In this document: positions 1 to 9,287 of the stretch, piece after piece | Layout: each line of letters opens with the position of its first letter | Numbering within the stretch: position 1 is the stretch's first letter | DNA from: a virus | DNA: 64,000 bases | Direction: 5' to 3' (one strand) | IMG/VR virus record: IMGVR_UViG_3300013132_000028 | Location: 1 to 64,000 of that record | The notes under the pieces: generated by a model | Told to the model about the DNA's origin: nothing | Databases searched by the model: none | Seen by the model: the letters and a program-made list of their open reading frames with translations, nothing else | Program-made: the position numbers and the translations under genes

Positions 1-345
1 ACCGGAGCGACTGGTGCCACTGGACCAGCGTTCTACAACTTAGTTGCAGCTCCTCAGGCTAATGCCTATCCGTTGGCTTTAGTTGATGCAACCAGACTGG
101 TGCAGATGACTTCTAACACGCCAGTAAACGTAACAATTCCAACAAACTCCAGCGTTCCGTTTTCAGTAGGAGCACAAATTGTGATAGTGCAAACAGGAAC
201 TGGACAAGTTTCTATTGTACCTGCTAGCGGCGTTAATCTCTATTCTGTCCAAAATAAAAGAAAGCTCTCAGAACAGTACGCGGTTGCCTCTCTGGTAATG
301 TTAGCTGCAGACAGTTGGATTTTAACGGGTAGCTTGGCTTTATAG
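1..345 (+). CDS. Collagen-like tail fibre protein, C-terminal end (partial)
   Basis: The frame is open from base 1 and stops at TAG 343-345, so only the last 114 residues are present. The first codons read TGATGATGPA, the tail of a Gly-X-Y collagen-like repeat like those in the downstream genes. About 100 residues follow of a small hydrophobic beta-rich domain, with alternating V/I/T and a single Trp near the end. Collagen-like shafts with a globular tip are common in phage fibres. The gene is first in a rightward cluster of virion-surface proteins and is followed 9 bases later by a propeller protein. The function of the tip domain is not recognised. A start inside this window (TTG at 73) is unlikely because it would cut off the repeat. 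Confidence 0.75.
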   Translation, partial: TGATGATGPAFYNLVAAPQANAYPLALVDATRLVQMTSNTPVNVTIPTNSSVPFSVGAQIVIVQTGTGQVSIVPASGVNLYSVQNKRKLSEQYAVASLVMLAADSWILTGSLAL

Positions 346-354
346 GAGTCTTAC

Positions 355-1260
355 ATGTTAACAATGTTGCATGGAGTTTTTTCCTCAATAAAGATAGTAA
401 GACCACCAGAAAACTGGACTGTACGCAACGCCGGGTTTGGAACTACAAACATAAACACCCTTGCTTTTGGCAGTAACTCTGGACTGTATTTAGCGGCTGG
501 AGATAGTGCTAAAGTTGCAGTATCTCTTGATACTGTAGTTTGGTACCACAAAACTTCTGGTTTTGGCTCCTCTGCTATTTATGGATCCGCTCACGGAGTA
601 GGTACTTTTGTCATAGCTGGAGCCGCTGGAAAGCTGGCAACTTCCACAAACGGAGAGAATTACACGCTGAGAAGCTCGTCTTTTGGCACTACAGCAATTT
701 TTGACGTGCACTATGGAGATAACATTTTTGTGGCCGTTGGAGCAAACGGAAAACTAGCTACATCTTCAAACGGTATTACATGGACTCAACGTACTTCTAG
801 TTTTGGAAGTACTTTTATTTATGCAGTCTCGTACGGCAACGGTCAGTGGATTGCTGTCGGAGACGGAGGCAAGTTAGCTACCTCTTCCAACGGTATCAAC
901 TGGACCCAGCGAACATCCGGATTTGGAACAACTCGTATTCGTGGAGTAGTTCATAGTTCATCTGTAGGGGCGGTAATAGTAGGTGACGATGGTAAACTAG
1001 CGTCATCTAGTGACGGTATCACTTACACTTTGCGTACCTCTAGCTTTGGGCTAACTAACATAACCGCGGTTGCTGCCGGAAACGACGCATACGTCGCGGT
1101 CGGCTTTAACGGAAAACTGGCCGTTTCTGTGGACAACGGCTTAAACTGGGCACAACAATACGTGGGTGTGGGGCAAAATTGGCTTGCCTGCGCCTCCTTT
1201 GGTCCAGGTGCCTTCGTGGCTGCCGGAGCCGCCGGGCAGCTAAGTTCTTCAATACTATAG
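355..1260 (+). CDS. Seven-repeat beta-propeller protein, putative phage adhesin
   Basis: The 301-residue protein is built from seven degenerate repeats of about 40 residues. Each has the pattern (T/S)SxFG(T/S)T-x-I-x-x-V-x-YG...-VAVGxxGKLATSSNGxxW. Repeat heads are visible as GFGTT, GFGSS, SFGTT, SFGST, GFGTT, SFGLT and GVGQN. Seven BNR/YCF48-like repeats fit a seven-bladed propeller that fills nearly the whole protein. In other phages such proteins sit on fibres and can bind surface sugars, but no catalytic sialidase residues can be assigned here. ATG 355 follows GGAGTCTTAC. The gene lies between two fibre-type genes in the same orientation. Being a receptor-binding part is an inference from neighbours. 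Confidence 0.65.
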   Translation: MLTMLHGVFSSIKIVRPPENWTVRNAGFGTTNINTLAFGSNSGLYLAAGDSAKVAVSLDTVVWYHKTSGFGSSAIYGSAHGVGTFVIAGAAGKLATSTNGENYTLRSSSFGTTAIFDVHYGDNIFVAVGANGKLATSSNGITWTQRTSSFGSTFIYAVSYGNGQWIAVGDGGKLATSSNGINWTQRTSGFGTTRIRGVVHSSSVGAVIVGDDGKLASSSDGITYTLRTSSFGLTNITAVAAGNDAYVAVGFNGKLAVSVDNGLNWAQQYVGVGQNWLACASFGPGAFVAAGAAGQLSSSIL

Positions 1261-1282
1261 AGATACCAGGAGAAAATAAAAA

Positions 1283-1456
1283 ATGAGCTATTCGTACGAA
1301 GTGACAGACAACCCTCCTATGGCAAAAATACAGTCAAACGGACAAACAATAGATTTAAGTGGCCCCTGGGAGTCTACCGAGGCCGCGACAGCCTGGGCAG
1401 AAGCCTACACTAACCAGTTAAATCAAGGACTAGCTACGCCAGAAGCGCAGCAGTAA
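1283..1456 (+). CDS. Small hypothetical protein, 57 aa
   Basis: A short open frame begins at ATG 1283, preceded by CCAGGAGAAAATAAAAA, a good ribosome binding site. It ends at TAA 1454-1456. The product starts MSYSYEV and contains PWESTEAATAWAEAY, with an acidic, Ala-rich C-terminal half. A similar size, position and MSY start are seen in the 58-residue gene at 3337, which also lies between fibre genes and also has a W/A-rich C-terminal half. The two may be related small fibre accessory or chaperone-like proteins. No family is recognised. The gene is supported by its SD, its fit in a gap between larger genes and the parallel with the gene at 3337. Confidence 0.6.
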   Translation: MSYSYEVTDNPPMAKIQSNGQTIDLSGPWESTEAATAWAEAYTNQLNQGLATPEAQQ

Positions 1457-1555
1457 AACAGCGAAAATAGGAGCATTTTGCTTCTGTTCATATTGCATGT
1501 TTACGGTACACTTTGACAACGGCACTTCATCAGTAATTCTTCGCAAGGAGCACAA

Positions 1556-3340
1556 GTGGCAGCAATAGACTTTCCTAACAACCCTAGCGTTGGGCAAGAA
1601 TTTTTTGCTGGCGACACAACTTGGCAGTGGACCGGAGCGTACTGGCGAGTACTTAGAATTACTCCTACAGGACCAACTGGATCAACTGGTCCGACAGGAC
1701 CGGCTGGTAATTTTTCTACAGCAGCAGACACACCGCCTTCAAACGCGGTCTTAGGTCAAGCATGGTTTAATGCAAACACCGGAAAAGTTTATGTGTACTA
1801 CGACGGTTATTGGGTTGAAGTAGGCGCAGCTCCTATAGGACCGACAGGACCGTCTGGCAGTCTTGGTCCAACTGGTCCGACAGGAGCGATCGGCGCTGCT
1901 TCTAACGTAACTGGACCGACTGGCGCACTTGGACCGACAGGACCAACCGGGCCCGCGCAGCCAGGACCGACGGGACCAGTCGGACCAATTGGAAAATTTC
2001 AACCGTCAGACACCGCACCAACATCTGCGCAAATCGGAGACGGTTGGTTTAACACACAAAATTTAAGGCTATACGTTTACGCAGACGGTTACTGGGTTGA
2101 GACGGCAACGGCAAACTTTGGTCCGACGGGACCGACTGGACCGGCTGTCACGGGACCGACTGGAGCAGCTAGCACAGTTCCGGGACCGACTGGTGCAACA
2201 GGCGCGGTTGGAGCAACTGGCCCGACTGGACCGGTGTCAACTGTGCCAGGTCCTACTGGACCGTCTGGCGGACCGACTGGCCCAACAGGCGCGCGTGGTC
2301 CGACGGGACCGACGGGACCGACAGGCGCAGTCTCAACTACGCCAGGACCGACGGGACCGACAGGCGCGGCTGCACCTCAAGTTGAAACCTTTAGAAACAT
2401 AATCATAAACGGAGGAATGCAAGTTGCGCAGCGCGCTGCTACGGCCACGGGCATAACTAGTGCAAGTACCGCCGAGTACTACACCGTTGATCGTTGGAGC
2501 TTTACCGGCGCCGGGTCTTTTGGCACGTGGAGCCTGGAGCAGTCAAACGACGCCCCTCAGTACAACGGCCATAGCAAGTCAATAAAAGCAACTTGTACAA
2601 CCGCTACAGGTCCGCTAAGTGCAAATACTTTTTTGGTTCTACGACAAAAAATAGAAGGAAAAGCCTTGCAGCACCTGTCTAAAGGCAAAGTAGGCTCTAG
2701 AGATTTAAGCATAAGTTTTTGGGTAAAAGCATCTCAGGCTGGTACATATACAGTAGAGCTTTTTGACTATGACAACACCAGACACGTTACAAAAAATTAT
2801 ACGGTAACCACGGCAAATACCTGGGAGCAAAAGTCTATTGGCATTGTTGGTGACTTATCGGGAGTGCTAGACAACGACAATCAAACTTCTATGCACTTAG
2901 CGTTTATGTTACTTGCTGGCACTAATTATACGTCCGGCTCTATTACAAACACCTGGGCTCCAGTAGCCGTGCAAAACACAGCGCCTGAACAAGTAAACGT
3001 AGGCTCTTCTGCGCAAAGCTATCTAGCAGTTACAGGCGTACAGTTCGAAGCAAACACTACTGCCACGCCATTTGAGCATAGAAATCACTCAGTTGAGCTG
3101 GACTTGTGCATGCGCTACTGTGAAAGAAGCGCACAAAATGCCGGCGTTGCTTTGACAGTTGCCTCGGCTGGTTACCCAGGTTTTTACTATAAAGTTAGAA
3201 AAAGAGTGGCACCCAGCATAACTGCCACTTTTACGGTTGGAACCGGTGCAACGTTTTTAGCCACAGAAGATAGTCACGTACAGCTGACCAGTCATTCAAC
3301 TGCGGCACGATACAGCTTTTTAGCGGAGGCAGAACTATGA
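1556..3340 (+). CDS. Collagen-like tail fibre with C-terminal carbohydrate-binding-like domain
   Basis: The 594-residue protein starts at GTG 1556 after GCAAGGAGCACAA. Residues 1-40 form an anchor module ([14 protein letters not shown]...TWQWTGAYW) also present in the genes at 3517 and 4710. Three blocks of GPTGP repeats follow. They are interrupted by two copies of a roughly 35-residue beta module with the pattern PSxAxxGxxWFNxxxxxxYVYxDGYWVE. The last 300 residues begin [15 protein letters not shown] and look like a jelly-roll of the CBM4/9-like kind found at fibre tips. Expected role: virion fibre with trimeric collagen shafts and a sugar-binding tip. The stop overlaps the next start as ATGA. 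Family calls are by eye. Confidence 0.75.
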   Translation: MAAIDFPNNPSVGQEFFAGDTTWQWTGAYWRVLRITPTGPTGSTGPTGPAGNFSTAADTPPSNAVLGQAWFNANTGKVYVYYDGYWVEVGAAPIGPTGPSGSLGPTGPTGAIGAASNVTGPTGALGPTGPTGPAQPGPTGPVGPIGKFQPSDTAPTSAQIGDGWFNTQNLRLYVYADGYWVETATANFGPTGPTGPAVTGPTGAASTVPGPTGATGAVGATGPTGPVSTVPGPTGPSGGPTGPTGARGPTGPTGPTGAVSTTPGPTGPTGAAAPQVETFRNIIINGGMQVAQRAATATGITSASTAEYYTVDRWSFTGAGSFGTWSLEQSNDAPQYNGHSKSIKATCTTATGPLSANTFLVLRQKIEGKALQHLSKGKVGSRDLSISFWVKASQAGTYTVELFDYDNTRHVTKNYTVTTANTWEQKSIGIVGDLSGVLDNDNQTSMHLAFMLLAGTNYTSGSITNTWAPVAVQNTAPEQVNVGSSAQSYLAVTGVQFEANTTATPFEHRNHSVELDLCMRYCERSAQNAGVALTVASAGYPGFYYKVRKRVAPSITATFTVGTGATFLATEDSHVQLTSHSTAARYSFLAEAEL

Positions 3341-3513
3341 GCTATTTTTTACACAATGATGCCAATTTTGGAGCAGTAATAATGCGTGTAAATCAGGATA
3401 ATTCCATAACGTGCATTCCAACAGACGAAAACAATGTAGACTACGTCTTGTACAAAGCCTGGCAAGCAGCAGGCAACACTGCAACCACGTGGTCAGAGCA
3501 GAGCGGAGAGTAG
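3337..3513 (+). CDS. Small hypothetical protein, 58 aa
   Basis: ATG 3337 overlaps the TGA of the preceding fibre gene (ATGA), and the frame runs to TAG 3511-3513. The product begins [12 protein letters not shown] and contains [14 protein letters not shown] near the C-terminus. It is followed three bases later by the next fibre gene, so translational coupling through the cluster is likely. It resembles the 57-residue product at 1283 only in size, the MSY start and the position after a fibre gene. No known family is recognised. Confidence 0.6.
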   Translation: MSYFLHNDANFGAVIMRVNQDNSITCIPTDENNVDYVLYKAWQAAGNTATTWSEQSGE

Positions 3514-3516
3514 CAC

Positions 3517-4710
3517 ATGCCATACGACTTTCCCGACTCTCCTTCGGTAGGACAGTCAGTAATAGTAGACTCAAAGCGCTACGTGTGGACTGGTGCTGCT
3601 TGGAACGTAGACTACAGCACTGGCCCAGAAGGACCAACTGGTCCAACGGGAGCAGTAGGCTCGACGGGACCGACTGGACCAGAAGCTTCCATAAACGCAG
3701 TGGCACCGTTGTTGTTCAACAACACCACACGAGAGCTGTCTGCGCCGACAATTACTACTTTAACACAGGCTGCAGAAATAGCAGCAGTAGCTGCTGCAGC
3801 AGCTATTGCAACGCACAACGCAGATCACGAAGATGTACACGGTATTCCAGCTACCTATGAGCTAGAAACACAGGTAGGAGCGCAAGATAAGGCAACAGCA
3901 ACGGCAGATGCAAAAGTAGCGGCGCACAACGCTTTAACAACTAATATACATGGCATTGCAGACACAAATGCGCTTGCAACAGAGGCAGAGGCGCTAACAA
4001 TAGCCACAAACGAAGCCGCGGCCCAGATCGAGACACACAGAATAGACACCACAGACGTGCACGGCATTTCAAACTCTGCTAACTTGGTATACCGGTCAGA
4101 TGGCATCATAAAAACAGCAACGGGCGCTGCTATTAGTCCGTACGACATCGGTTCTCTGTCGTTAGACGCTCTGTACGGCTACCAACACATGAGCAGAGAC
4201 CACCTAGACTTAGCGCCTCGTAGATTTAACAGCCAGGTGAGCTTAGTTTCTGGAGTGTGTTGGTTTCACTACTTTACGCCGTTAGTAAACAAAACAGTCA
4301 CCAGCATAATGATTGTAGGCGGTAACCCAGCCGCAGCTAATCCATCTATGATTAGATTTGCACTGTATACCGCTGATGAAAATGATTCGTTGACTATGGT
4401 CGCCAGAACAGCAAATCAACTTTCTCTGTTTGAATTCACAAACTCATACAATACCGGCGCATTTGTTGCAGGTGGCGGCTTTCCGAATTCGTACAACTTA
4501 GTTGCAGGCACCAGATACGCACTCGGTGTTATATTTGTCGGTTCAGTGGCTCCCGGCGTGTACCTGGCGTACAACAACCCGCCGGTAACGTTGACATCGC
4601 TGGCCCCACGCATAACTTCGGCAATCGGCGCACAGACAGACCTACCAACTACTGTCGACTACACAACTTTCAGTAACACTACCATCGGTATTTGGGCGAG
4701 GTTAATCTAA
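3517..4710 (+). CDS. Tail fibre protein with IDFPN-type anchor and short collagen shaft
   Basis: The 397-residue product opens with MPYDFPDSPSVGQ and a VWTGAAWN motif, the same anchor module as at 1556 and 4710. A short GPTGP block follows at about residues 37-52. The middle (about 70-190) is Ala/Thr/His-rich and holds three HxxxxxDVHGI or NIHGI motifs at roughly 36-residue spacing, which reads like a helical or coiled shaft. The C-terminal 180 residues are beta-rich and aromatic (GVCWFHYFTPL, ALGVIFVG), probably the receptor-facing tip. The start is ATG 3517, and the stop TAA overlaps the next ATG (TAATG). Fibre role is inferred from architecture and neighbours. Confidence 0.7.
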   Translation: MPYDFPDSPSVGQSVIVDSKRYVWTGAAWNVDYSTGPEGPTGPTGAVGSTGPTGPEASINAVAPLLFNNTTRELSAPTITTLTQAAEIAAVAAAAAIATHNADHEDVHGIPATYELETQVGAQDKATATADAKVAAHNALTTNIHGIADTNALATEAEALTIATNEAAAQIETHRIDTTDVHGISNSANLVYRSDGIIKTATGAAISPYDIGSLSLDALYGYQHMSRDHLDLAPRRFNSQVSLVSGVCWFHYFTPLVNKTVTSIMIVGGNPAAANPSMIRFALYTADENDSLTMVARTANQLSLFEFTNSYNTGAFVAGGGFPNSYNLVAGTRYALGVIFVGSVAPGVYLAYNNPPVTLTSLAPRITSAIGAQTDLPTTVDYTTFSNTTIGIWARLI

Positions 4711-5156
4711 TGGCAATCGATTTTCCTAATAGTCCGGCAATAAATCAAACCCACACGGCGAACGGTCAGACCTGGAAGTGGTCTGGCGTTGCCTGGGACC
4801 TAGTAGTAGTTCCGTTAGTAGGACCGACCGGCTCGGCAGGAGTGCAGGGACCGACCGGACCGCTCGGACCTACTGGTCCGACTGGACCAATTGGTCTTTC
4901 TGGACCGTTTACAACAATACAAGGACAGTTCTCGTCGTTGGCGGCTTTACTGGCCGCGCACCCCACCGGAGAGGCGGGCGAGGCCTACGTTTTGACAAAC
5001 GGAGACTTGTACGTTTGGGTAGTGAGCACAAATCAGTGGGATAATGTAGGCAATACACTAGGCGCCACCGGACCGACCGGACCAATAGGCTTGCCTGGAC
5101 CGATTGGACCGCAAGGCACTGCTAACTTTTCAGTGTCCTGGTGGTTGGGAGGATAA
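4710..5156 (+). CDS. Short collagen-like fibre protein with IDFPN-type anchor
   Basis: The start is taken at ATG 4710, inside the TAATG overlap, because the protein then begins MAIDFPNSPAINQ like its paralogues. An upstream in-frame start at 4692 would add six residues unlike any paralogue. The 148-residue product has the anchor (TWKWSGVAWD), two blocks of GPTGP repeats and a central module of about 45 residues (GQFSSLAALLAAHPTGEAG...YVWVVSTNQWDNVG). That central module resembles a short phage fibre insert between collagen segments. The C-terminus is only SVSWWLGG after the last repeat, so it has no large tip and may act as a connector or spacer fibre. Confidence 0.7.
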   Translation: MAIDFPNSPAINQTHTANGQTWKWSGVAWDLVVVPLVGPTGSAGVQGPTGPLGPTGPTGPIGLSGPFTTIQGQFSSLAALLAAHPTGEAGEAYVLTNGDLYVWVVSTNQWDNVGNTLGATGPTGPIGLPGPIGPQGTANFSVSWWLGG

Positions 5157-5159
5157 AAC

Positions 5160-5489
5160 ATGACAGCTAGCATTAAAAGACTGGCCATTGCAAACCCAAT
5201 CGCTGGCGCAACCGGCAGCAAAATCTTTGACTCAGACAGCGAGCACTTGGTTTCTGTGATAGTAACAAACAAATCCGCAGTCGTAGCCACCTTTTCTATC
5301 TGGGCAGCACCAGGAGGAGTAAACACCGAGTCCGGAAGAGGTTACATAGCAAAGGACCAGTACTCTGCGCCCGCTAACTCGTTTGAAACATTTAGATTTC
5401 CACTCAACACCGACGACGACTTATATGTTGCTGCCTCGACTGCCGACCTGTCCTTTACAGTGGTCGGCGTAGACCAGTTAGACCTATAA
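5160..5489 (+). CDS. Small beta-rich fibre-associated protein
   Basis: The 109-residue product begins at ATG 5160, three bases after the previous stop. It is predicted to be mostly beta strands: SVIVTNKSAVVATFSIW, then an aromatic strand FETFRFPL, then LYVAASTADLSFTVVGV. The order of strands and the pattern (VIxTNxxxxxxxxSI...G...Y) resemble the next gene at 5514, so the two look like diverged tandem copies. Immunoglobulin-like or head-fibre knob proteins have such patterns, but no family can be named with confidence. The location suggests a virion surface role. Confidence 0.6.
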   Translation: MTASIKRLAIANPIAGATGSKIFDSDSEHLVSVIVTNKSAVVATFSIWAAPGGVNTESGRGYIAKDQYSAPANSFETFRFPLNTDDDLYVAASTADLSFTVVGVDQLDL

Positions 5490-5513
5490 AAGTAGACAAA
5501 AGGAGACACACAG

Positions 5514-5876
5514 ATGCCAGGGTATAGCACCAGCACCATGGAAGGCAGCCAGAGAACCATCAAACACACCAACGCCGGTGGCTCAGACTTTGCAGCAGTA
5601 TACCTACCACCGGTGCGCGCCAAAGTGCAGAGCATACAGCTAACCAACCGGACAGGTGGAGCCCTACCGGTGTCAATAAAGGTGGTTCCACGCAGCAGCA
5701 TCAACTTCGACACTGACGGTTTCTACGTGTGTAATCAGGCTCGAGTGCCGGGCGGAGAGACAATAAGCCCTGTAAAACTTGGTATTATCATCGAGGTTAC
5801 AGAGCAGCTAGTACTGCAAAGCCCTGTGGCATCCAGTATAGACGCAGTAATAACGTCCTCGGAAGGTGTGATCTAA
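5514..5876 (+). CDS. Small beta-rich fibre-associated protein, diverged copy
   Basis: The 120-residue product starts at ATG 5514 after AAAGGAGACACACAG, a strong SD. It contains VQSIQLTNRTGGALPVSI, comparable with the TNKSAVVATFSI stretch of the 5160 product, and ends in strands LVLQSPVASSIDAVIT. It probably arose by duplication of a small beta-sandwich protein. The stop overlaps the next ATG (TAATG). No enzyme motif is present. Role unknown; likely virion or fibre accessory. Confidence 0.6.
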   Translation: MPGYSTSTMEGSQRTIKHTNAGGSDFAAVYLPPVRAKVQSIQLTNRTGGALPVSIKVVPRSSINFDTDGFYVCNQARVPGGETISPVKLGIIIEVTEQLVLQSPVASSIDAVITSSEGVI

Positions 5877-6124
5877 TGCCAGCTCCAGATTACTATAATT
5901 TGGAACAAGTTCCAGACACAGTTTTCTACGGGTTTAGACTTGACTGGGCAACCGGCAAACTGAGCCTAGAGAAAGTAGACCCCACAGACCCTACAGTCGT
6001 GAGCCTACCAGACACTTACGCAAAGAGGAAAAACGACTACGTACAGTGGACGTTTACAAAGAACACTTTGCGGTTTTTATGGAATAATTCAGACTCAAGT
6101 CATCTTTTGGTGGAGGTACTCTAA
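5876..6124 (+). CDS. Hypothetical protein, 82 aa, in fibre cluster
   Basis: ATG 5876 overlaps the preceding TAA, and the gene ends immediately before the GTG of the giant fibre at 6125. The product is rich in aromatic residues (PDYYNLEQVPDTVFYGFRLDW, WTFTKNTLRFLWNN) and contains a short repeat-like DPTDPT. It may fold as a small beta domain. Tight coupling to both neighbours suggests it is made with the fibre proteins. No family is recognised. Confidence 0.6.
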   Translation: MPAPDYYNLEQVPDTVFYGFRLDWATGKLSLEKVDPTDPTVVSLPDTYAKRKNDYVQWTFTKNTLRFLWNNSDSSHLLVEVL

Positions 6125-9100
6125 GTGGCACAGATACTAGATTTAGGTAAGCTTCGTTTTGACTTTGTAGGAGACTACAACGCCTTAACGACATACGAGA
6201 GAAATGACGTCGTCAAGTACGGCGGCAATGTATACGTTTACATTAACTCCACTAACGCTGCCGGCAACCTCCCAACGGCAACCACTCACTGGTCACTCAT
6301 GGTCGAGGGCATTAACTTCAGAGGCGCATTTGACCCAGCCGTTGCATACATAATCGGTGACGTAGTTGCCTTCGGCGGCGCTGCATTTATCTGCACGCTT
6401 AACACTACAGCCGGAACGCTACCCACGGTATCCGCTAACTGGGAAAAGTTTATCGACGGCATACAGTTCGAGGGTGCGTACAGCAACACCACTAGCTATC
6501 AAAAAAATGACGTAGTTACTTACGGAGCACGCACTTTTATTGCTAAGCAAGTAACCGTTGGCAACCTACCGACCGACACCGCCAACTGGGATTTATTCTC
6601 AGACGGACTAGCTTCCGCCGGAGAGTGGAACGCAACCACTAATTTCAAAAAGAACGACATAGTCACTTTTGGAGGCGTCGCGTACATCGCACTTCGCGAC
6701 ACTGTAAACGACAGCCCAGACACGAGCAACTCCGACTGGATGGTTTTCTTCGAGGGACTCCGCCTACGCGGCAACTGGACAACCGGCACAGTCTACTACC
6801 CAAGAGATCTGGTCTCAAGAGGTGCCTACCTATACGTAGCTACCGCTAAACACACTGCCGCTGCAACCTTCGCAGCAGACTTGACCACAAAGTGGTCGAC
6901 AATCACGTCAGGCTTCAGGTGGAGGGGTTCCTGGGGACCAGGAGTGTCCTACTTCCGCGGCGACGTAGTAACAGACGGTAACTCCTCGTACATCGCTAAC
7001 TCAGACTTTAACTCGGGCGTCACTACAATTCTCGACGACGCCGACTGGACAGTAATTGCACAAGGTGCAGACTACCTACCGGCCCAAGTTAGTAACGCAA
7101 ACAAGCTGCTCACAACGAACGCAACTGACCCACTGTGGACTGACGACATTGACATCAACAGCGCCAAACTAGACACTAGTCTTATCATCGGCGGCACCGC
7201 CGCTGCGACCTTCGACAGTGCTCTAACTAATCCCGTAGTCACAATTGTTCGAAACTTTACACAGGACTACGCACAGGTCTCCTTCAAGAACACAGGCAAT
7301 AACACGGAGTCTTCTACCGACTTCATTGCGTACACAAACAACGGCAACGATGAAGAAGGCTTCATCGACATGGGTATTACAGCTGCCGCCTTCTCGACAG
7401 CAGAGTTTGGCATCACCGGACCACACGACGGCTACATCTTCATGGAGGCCCCAACCGGCAGTACTGGAAACGGTGACTTAGTCCTAGCAACTGGCGACAA
7501 GGGTACGCGCAACGCCATCGTCTTTGCAGCCGGCGGCTTCTCGAGCGGCACGGAGCAGATGACCATCATCCCAGAAGAGGCAGTCCACATCGAAATCGAC
7601 ACCGAGTCCACCACTCCTCAAACTGGTGCTCTCACTGTCGCCGGAGGCGTGGGCATCGTCGGTAACCTCAACGTAAACGGTGACGTAAAGATCAACGGTG
7701 ACATAAGCCTCACTGGCTTGGAGTTCTTGGCTGTCGGTAACGGCGCGCTCGAATTTGCTGATACACTGATAAATCCGGTTACAGTGTTCCAGATCGACGC
7801 AGACGACAACTACGCACAGGTCGCCTTTAAGAACATCGGCACAGGTCCAAACGTCTCTTCTGACTTCATCGCGTACGCAAACAACGGCAATGACAACGCC
7901 GGATACATCGACATGGGTATCACAGGCGCCCAGTTCAATGACCCTGCATTTACCATCACGGGAGTAAACGACGGCTACATCTTCATGGAAGCTCCAGTCG
8001 GCACCACCGGCCGCGGCGACCTTGTATTTGCTACCAGCAACAACGGTACGCGCAACGGCATCGTCTTTGCAGCCGGCGGTCTAGCCAGCGACAACGAGCA
8101 GATGACTATTATTCCTGACCAAAGTGTTCACGTAGAAATTGCAACTCAGTCAAGCTCGCCTACCAACGGCGCTTTGACTGTAGTAGGTGGTATTGGTCTA
8201 CAAGGTAACCTAAACGTCGGCGGCAACGTCGGCGTCGTCGGTAACGTTGATATTCAGGGTCAAATCACAATTGCAGGAAGTGGTACCACCTTTGATACCG
8301 CCAACCTCGCCGTCGTCGACCCAATGATCTACGTCGCTCAGGGCAACCCAGACGACGTGATCGACTTTGCTCTTGTCGGCGAAGAGGCCGTAGACCTTCC
8401 GACCCCACTCGTAGCTACAATTACAAACCGAGCTCTGTCCAGCGACGAAGTCACAATTACTACGGCCGCTGCCCACACTTTCCAGGTAGGTGACTACACG
8501 GTAATTGCCGGCGTGACCGGCGCCAGCGCGGCCGTATTCAACGGTACGCACCGCATCACCGCGACGCCAACCGATACCACTTTCCGCTTTGCCAAAGTAA
8601 ACGCCAACGTCGCCAGTGCAGCCACCGCCGGCACGGCCACAGTCTCCGCCAGGGCGCAGTACGCAGGTATTGCACGAGATGCGACAGACAAAAAGTTCAA
8701 GCTGTTTGACGGTGTAGACACAAAGCCGGCGAGCACGGTCAACTTTGGTGAGGCTACTTACTCGACCCTTGTTTTAGGAACAGTTGAAGCTAGTACAGGA
8801 ATAACTGTTAACGGCTCTGCTGTAATAACAAAGAACGTATTAACCGCAAAAGGCGACCTAATCGTGGCCTCTGCTGCAGACACGTCTACTCGTCTACCGG
8901 TCGGCACAAACAACACCTTCGTGCAGGCCGACAGCACCACCGCCTCTGGACTTAAGTACACCAGCCTGGCCACAGACAAGGTCCTCGGCGCCATCACACT
9001 GGGCACTTCCTCGGCCAGACCGTCTGCACCAGCAGCTGGTCAGTTCACGTACGAGACCGACACCCAGAGTCTGCTACGCTATACCGGTACCGCCTGGCGC

Positions 9101-9274
9101 AAGCTGGGACCGGTGTTTTTCGGCCTGAAGGTTGACGAAAACGGCAACCTATTAGCAGAAATAGGTGCAGATAATGCAAGCTATTCAACCAACAACTTCC
9201 AGGACTATGCTATACTTCCTGATGAAGTAGCTGTACAAGTAAACTCAGCAGGCGAGCTCCTGCTGATCTCATAG
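6125..9274 (+). CDS. Giant modular tail fibre with carbohydrate-binding-like repeats
   Basis: The 1049-residue protein starts at GTG 6125. Residues 1-320 hold about six repeats of 45-50 residues (GxxxxxTxYxxNDVVxYGGxxYVxxxxxxxGxxPxxxxxW), the pattern of CBM5/12-like chitin-binding modules. Residues 360-710 hold two long near-copies with the signature SDFIAYxNNGND...DGYIFMEAP...GTRNxIVFAAGG, joined by VGGVGIxGNLNVxGxV segments known from marine phage fibres. Around residues 762-840 is a TTAAAHxFxxGD module shared with the tail tube and hub proteins. The C-terminal part has KGDLIVASAADTSTRLPVG, also a recurrent fibre motif. Probable role: long adhesion fibre that binds host polysaccharide. Confidence 0.8.
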   Translation: MAQILDLGKLRFDFVGDYNALTTYERNDVVKYGGNVYVYINSTNAAGNLPTATTHWSLMVEGINFRGAFDPAVAYIIGDVVAFGGAAFICTLNTTAGTLPTVSANWEKFIDGIQFEGAYSNTTSYQKNDVVTYGARTFIAKQVTVGNLPTDTANWDLFSDGLASAGEWNATTNFKKNDIVTFGGVAYIALRDTVNDSPDTSNSDWMVFFEGLRLRGNWTTGTVYYPRDLVSRGAYLYVATAKHTAAATFAADLTTKWSTITSGFRWRGSWGPGVSYFRGDVVTDGNSSYIANSDFNSGVTTILDDADWTVIAQGADYLPAQVSNANKLLTTNATDPLWTDDIDINSAKLDTSLIIGGTAAATFDSALTNPVVTIVRNFTQDYAQVSFKNTGNNTESSTDFIAYTNNGNDEEGFIDMGITAAAFSTAEFGITGPHDGYIFMEAPTGSTGNGDLVLATGDKGTRNAIVFAAGGFSSGTEQMTIIPEEAVHIEIDTESTTPQTGALTVAGGVGIVGNLNVNGDVKINGDISLTGLEFLAVGNGALEFADTLINPVTVFQIDADDNYAQVAFKNIGTGPNVSSDFIAYANNGNDNAGYIDMGITGAQFNDPAFTITGVNDGYIFMEAPVGTTGRGDLVFATSNNGTRNGIVFAAGGLASDNEQMTIIPDQSVHVEIATQSSSPTNGALTVVGGIGLQGNLNVGGNVGVVGNVDIQGQITIAGSGTTFDTANLAVVDPMIYVAQGNPDDVIDFALVGEEAVDLPTPLVATITNRALSSDEVTITTAAAHTFQVGDYTVIAGVTGASAAVFNGTHRITATPTDTTFRFAKVNANVASAATAGTATVSARAQYAGIARDATDKKFKLFDGVDTKPASTVNFGEATYSTLVLGTVEASTGITVNGSAVITKNVLTAKGDLIVASAADTSTRLPVGTNNTFVQADSTTASGLKYTSLATDKVLGAITLGTSSARPSAPAAGQFTYETDTQSLLRYTGTAWRKLGPVFFGLKVDENGNLLAEIGADNASYSTNNFQDYAILPDEVAVQVNSAGELLLIS

Positions 9275-9287
9275 GAAAAGGATAACG

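Noticed and set aside
2097-2402. Arg-rich 101-residue open frame overlapping the collagen region
   Set aside because: It is an alternative frame of the GPT repeat, and its composition comes from the repeat codons. No SD.
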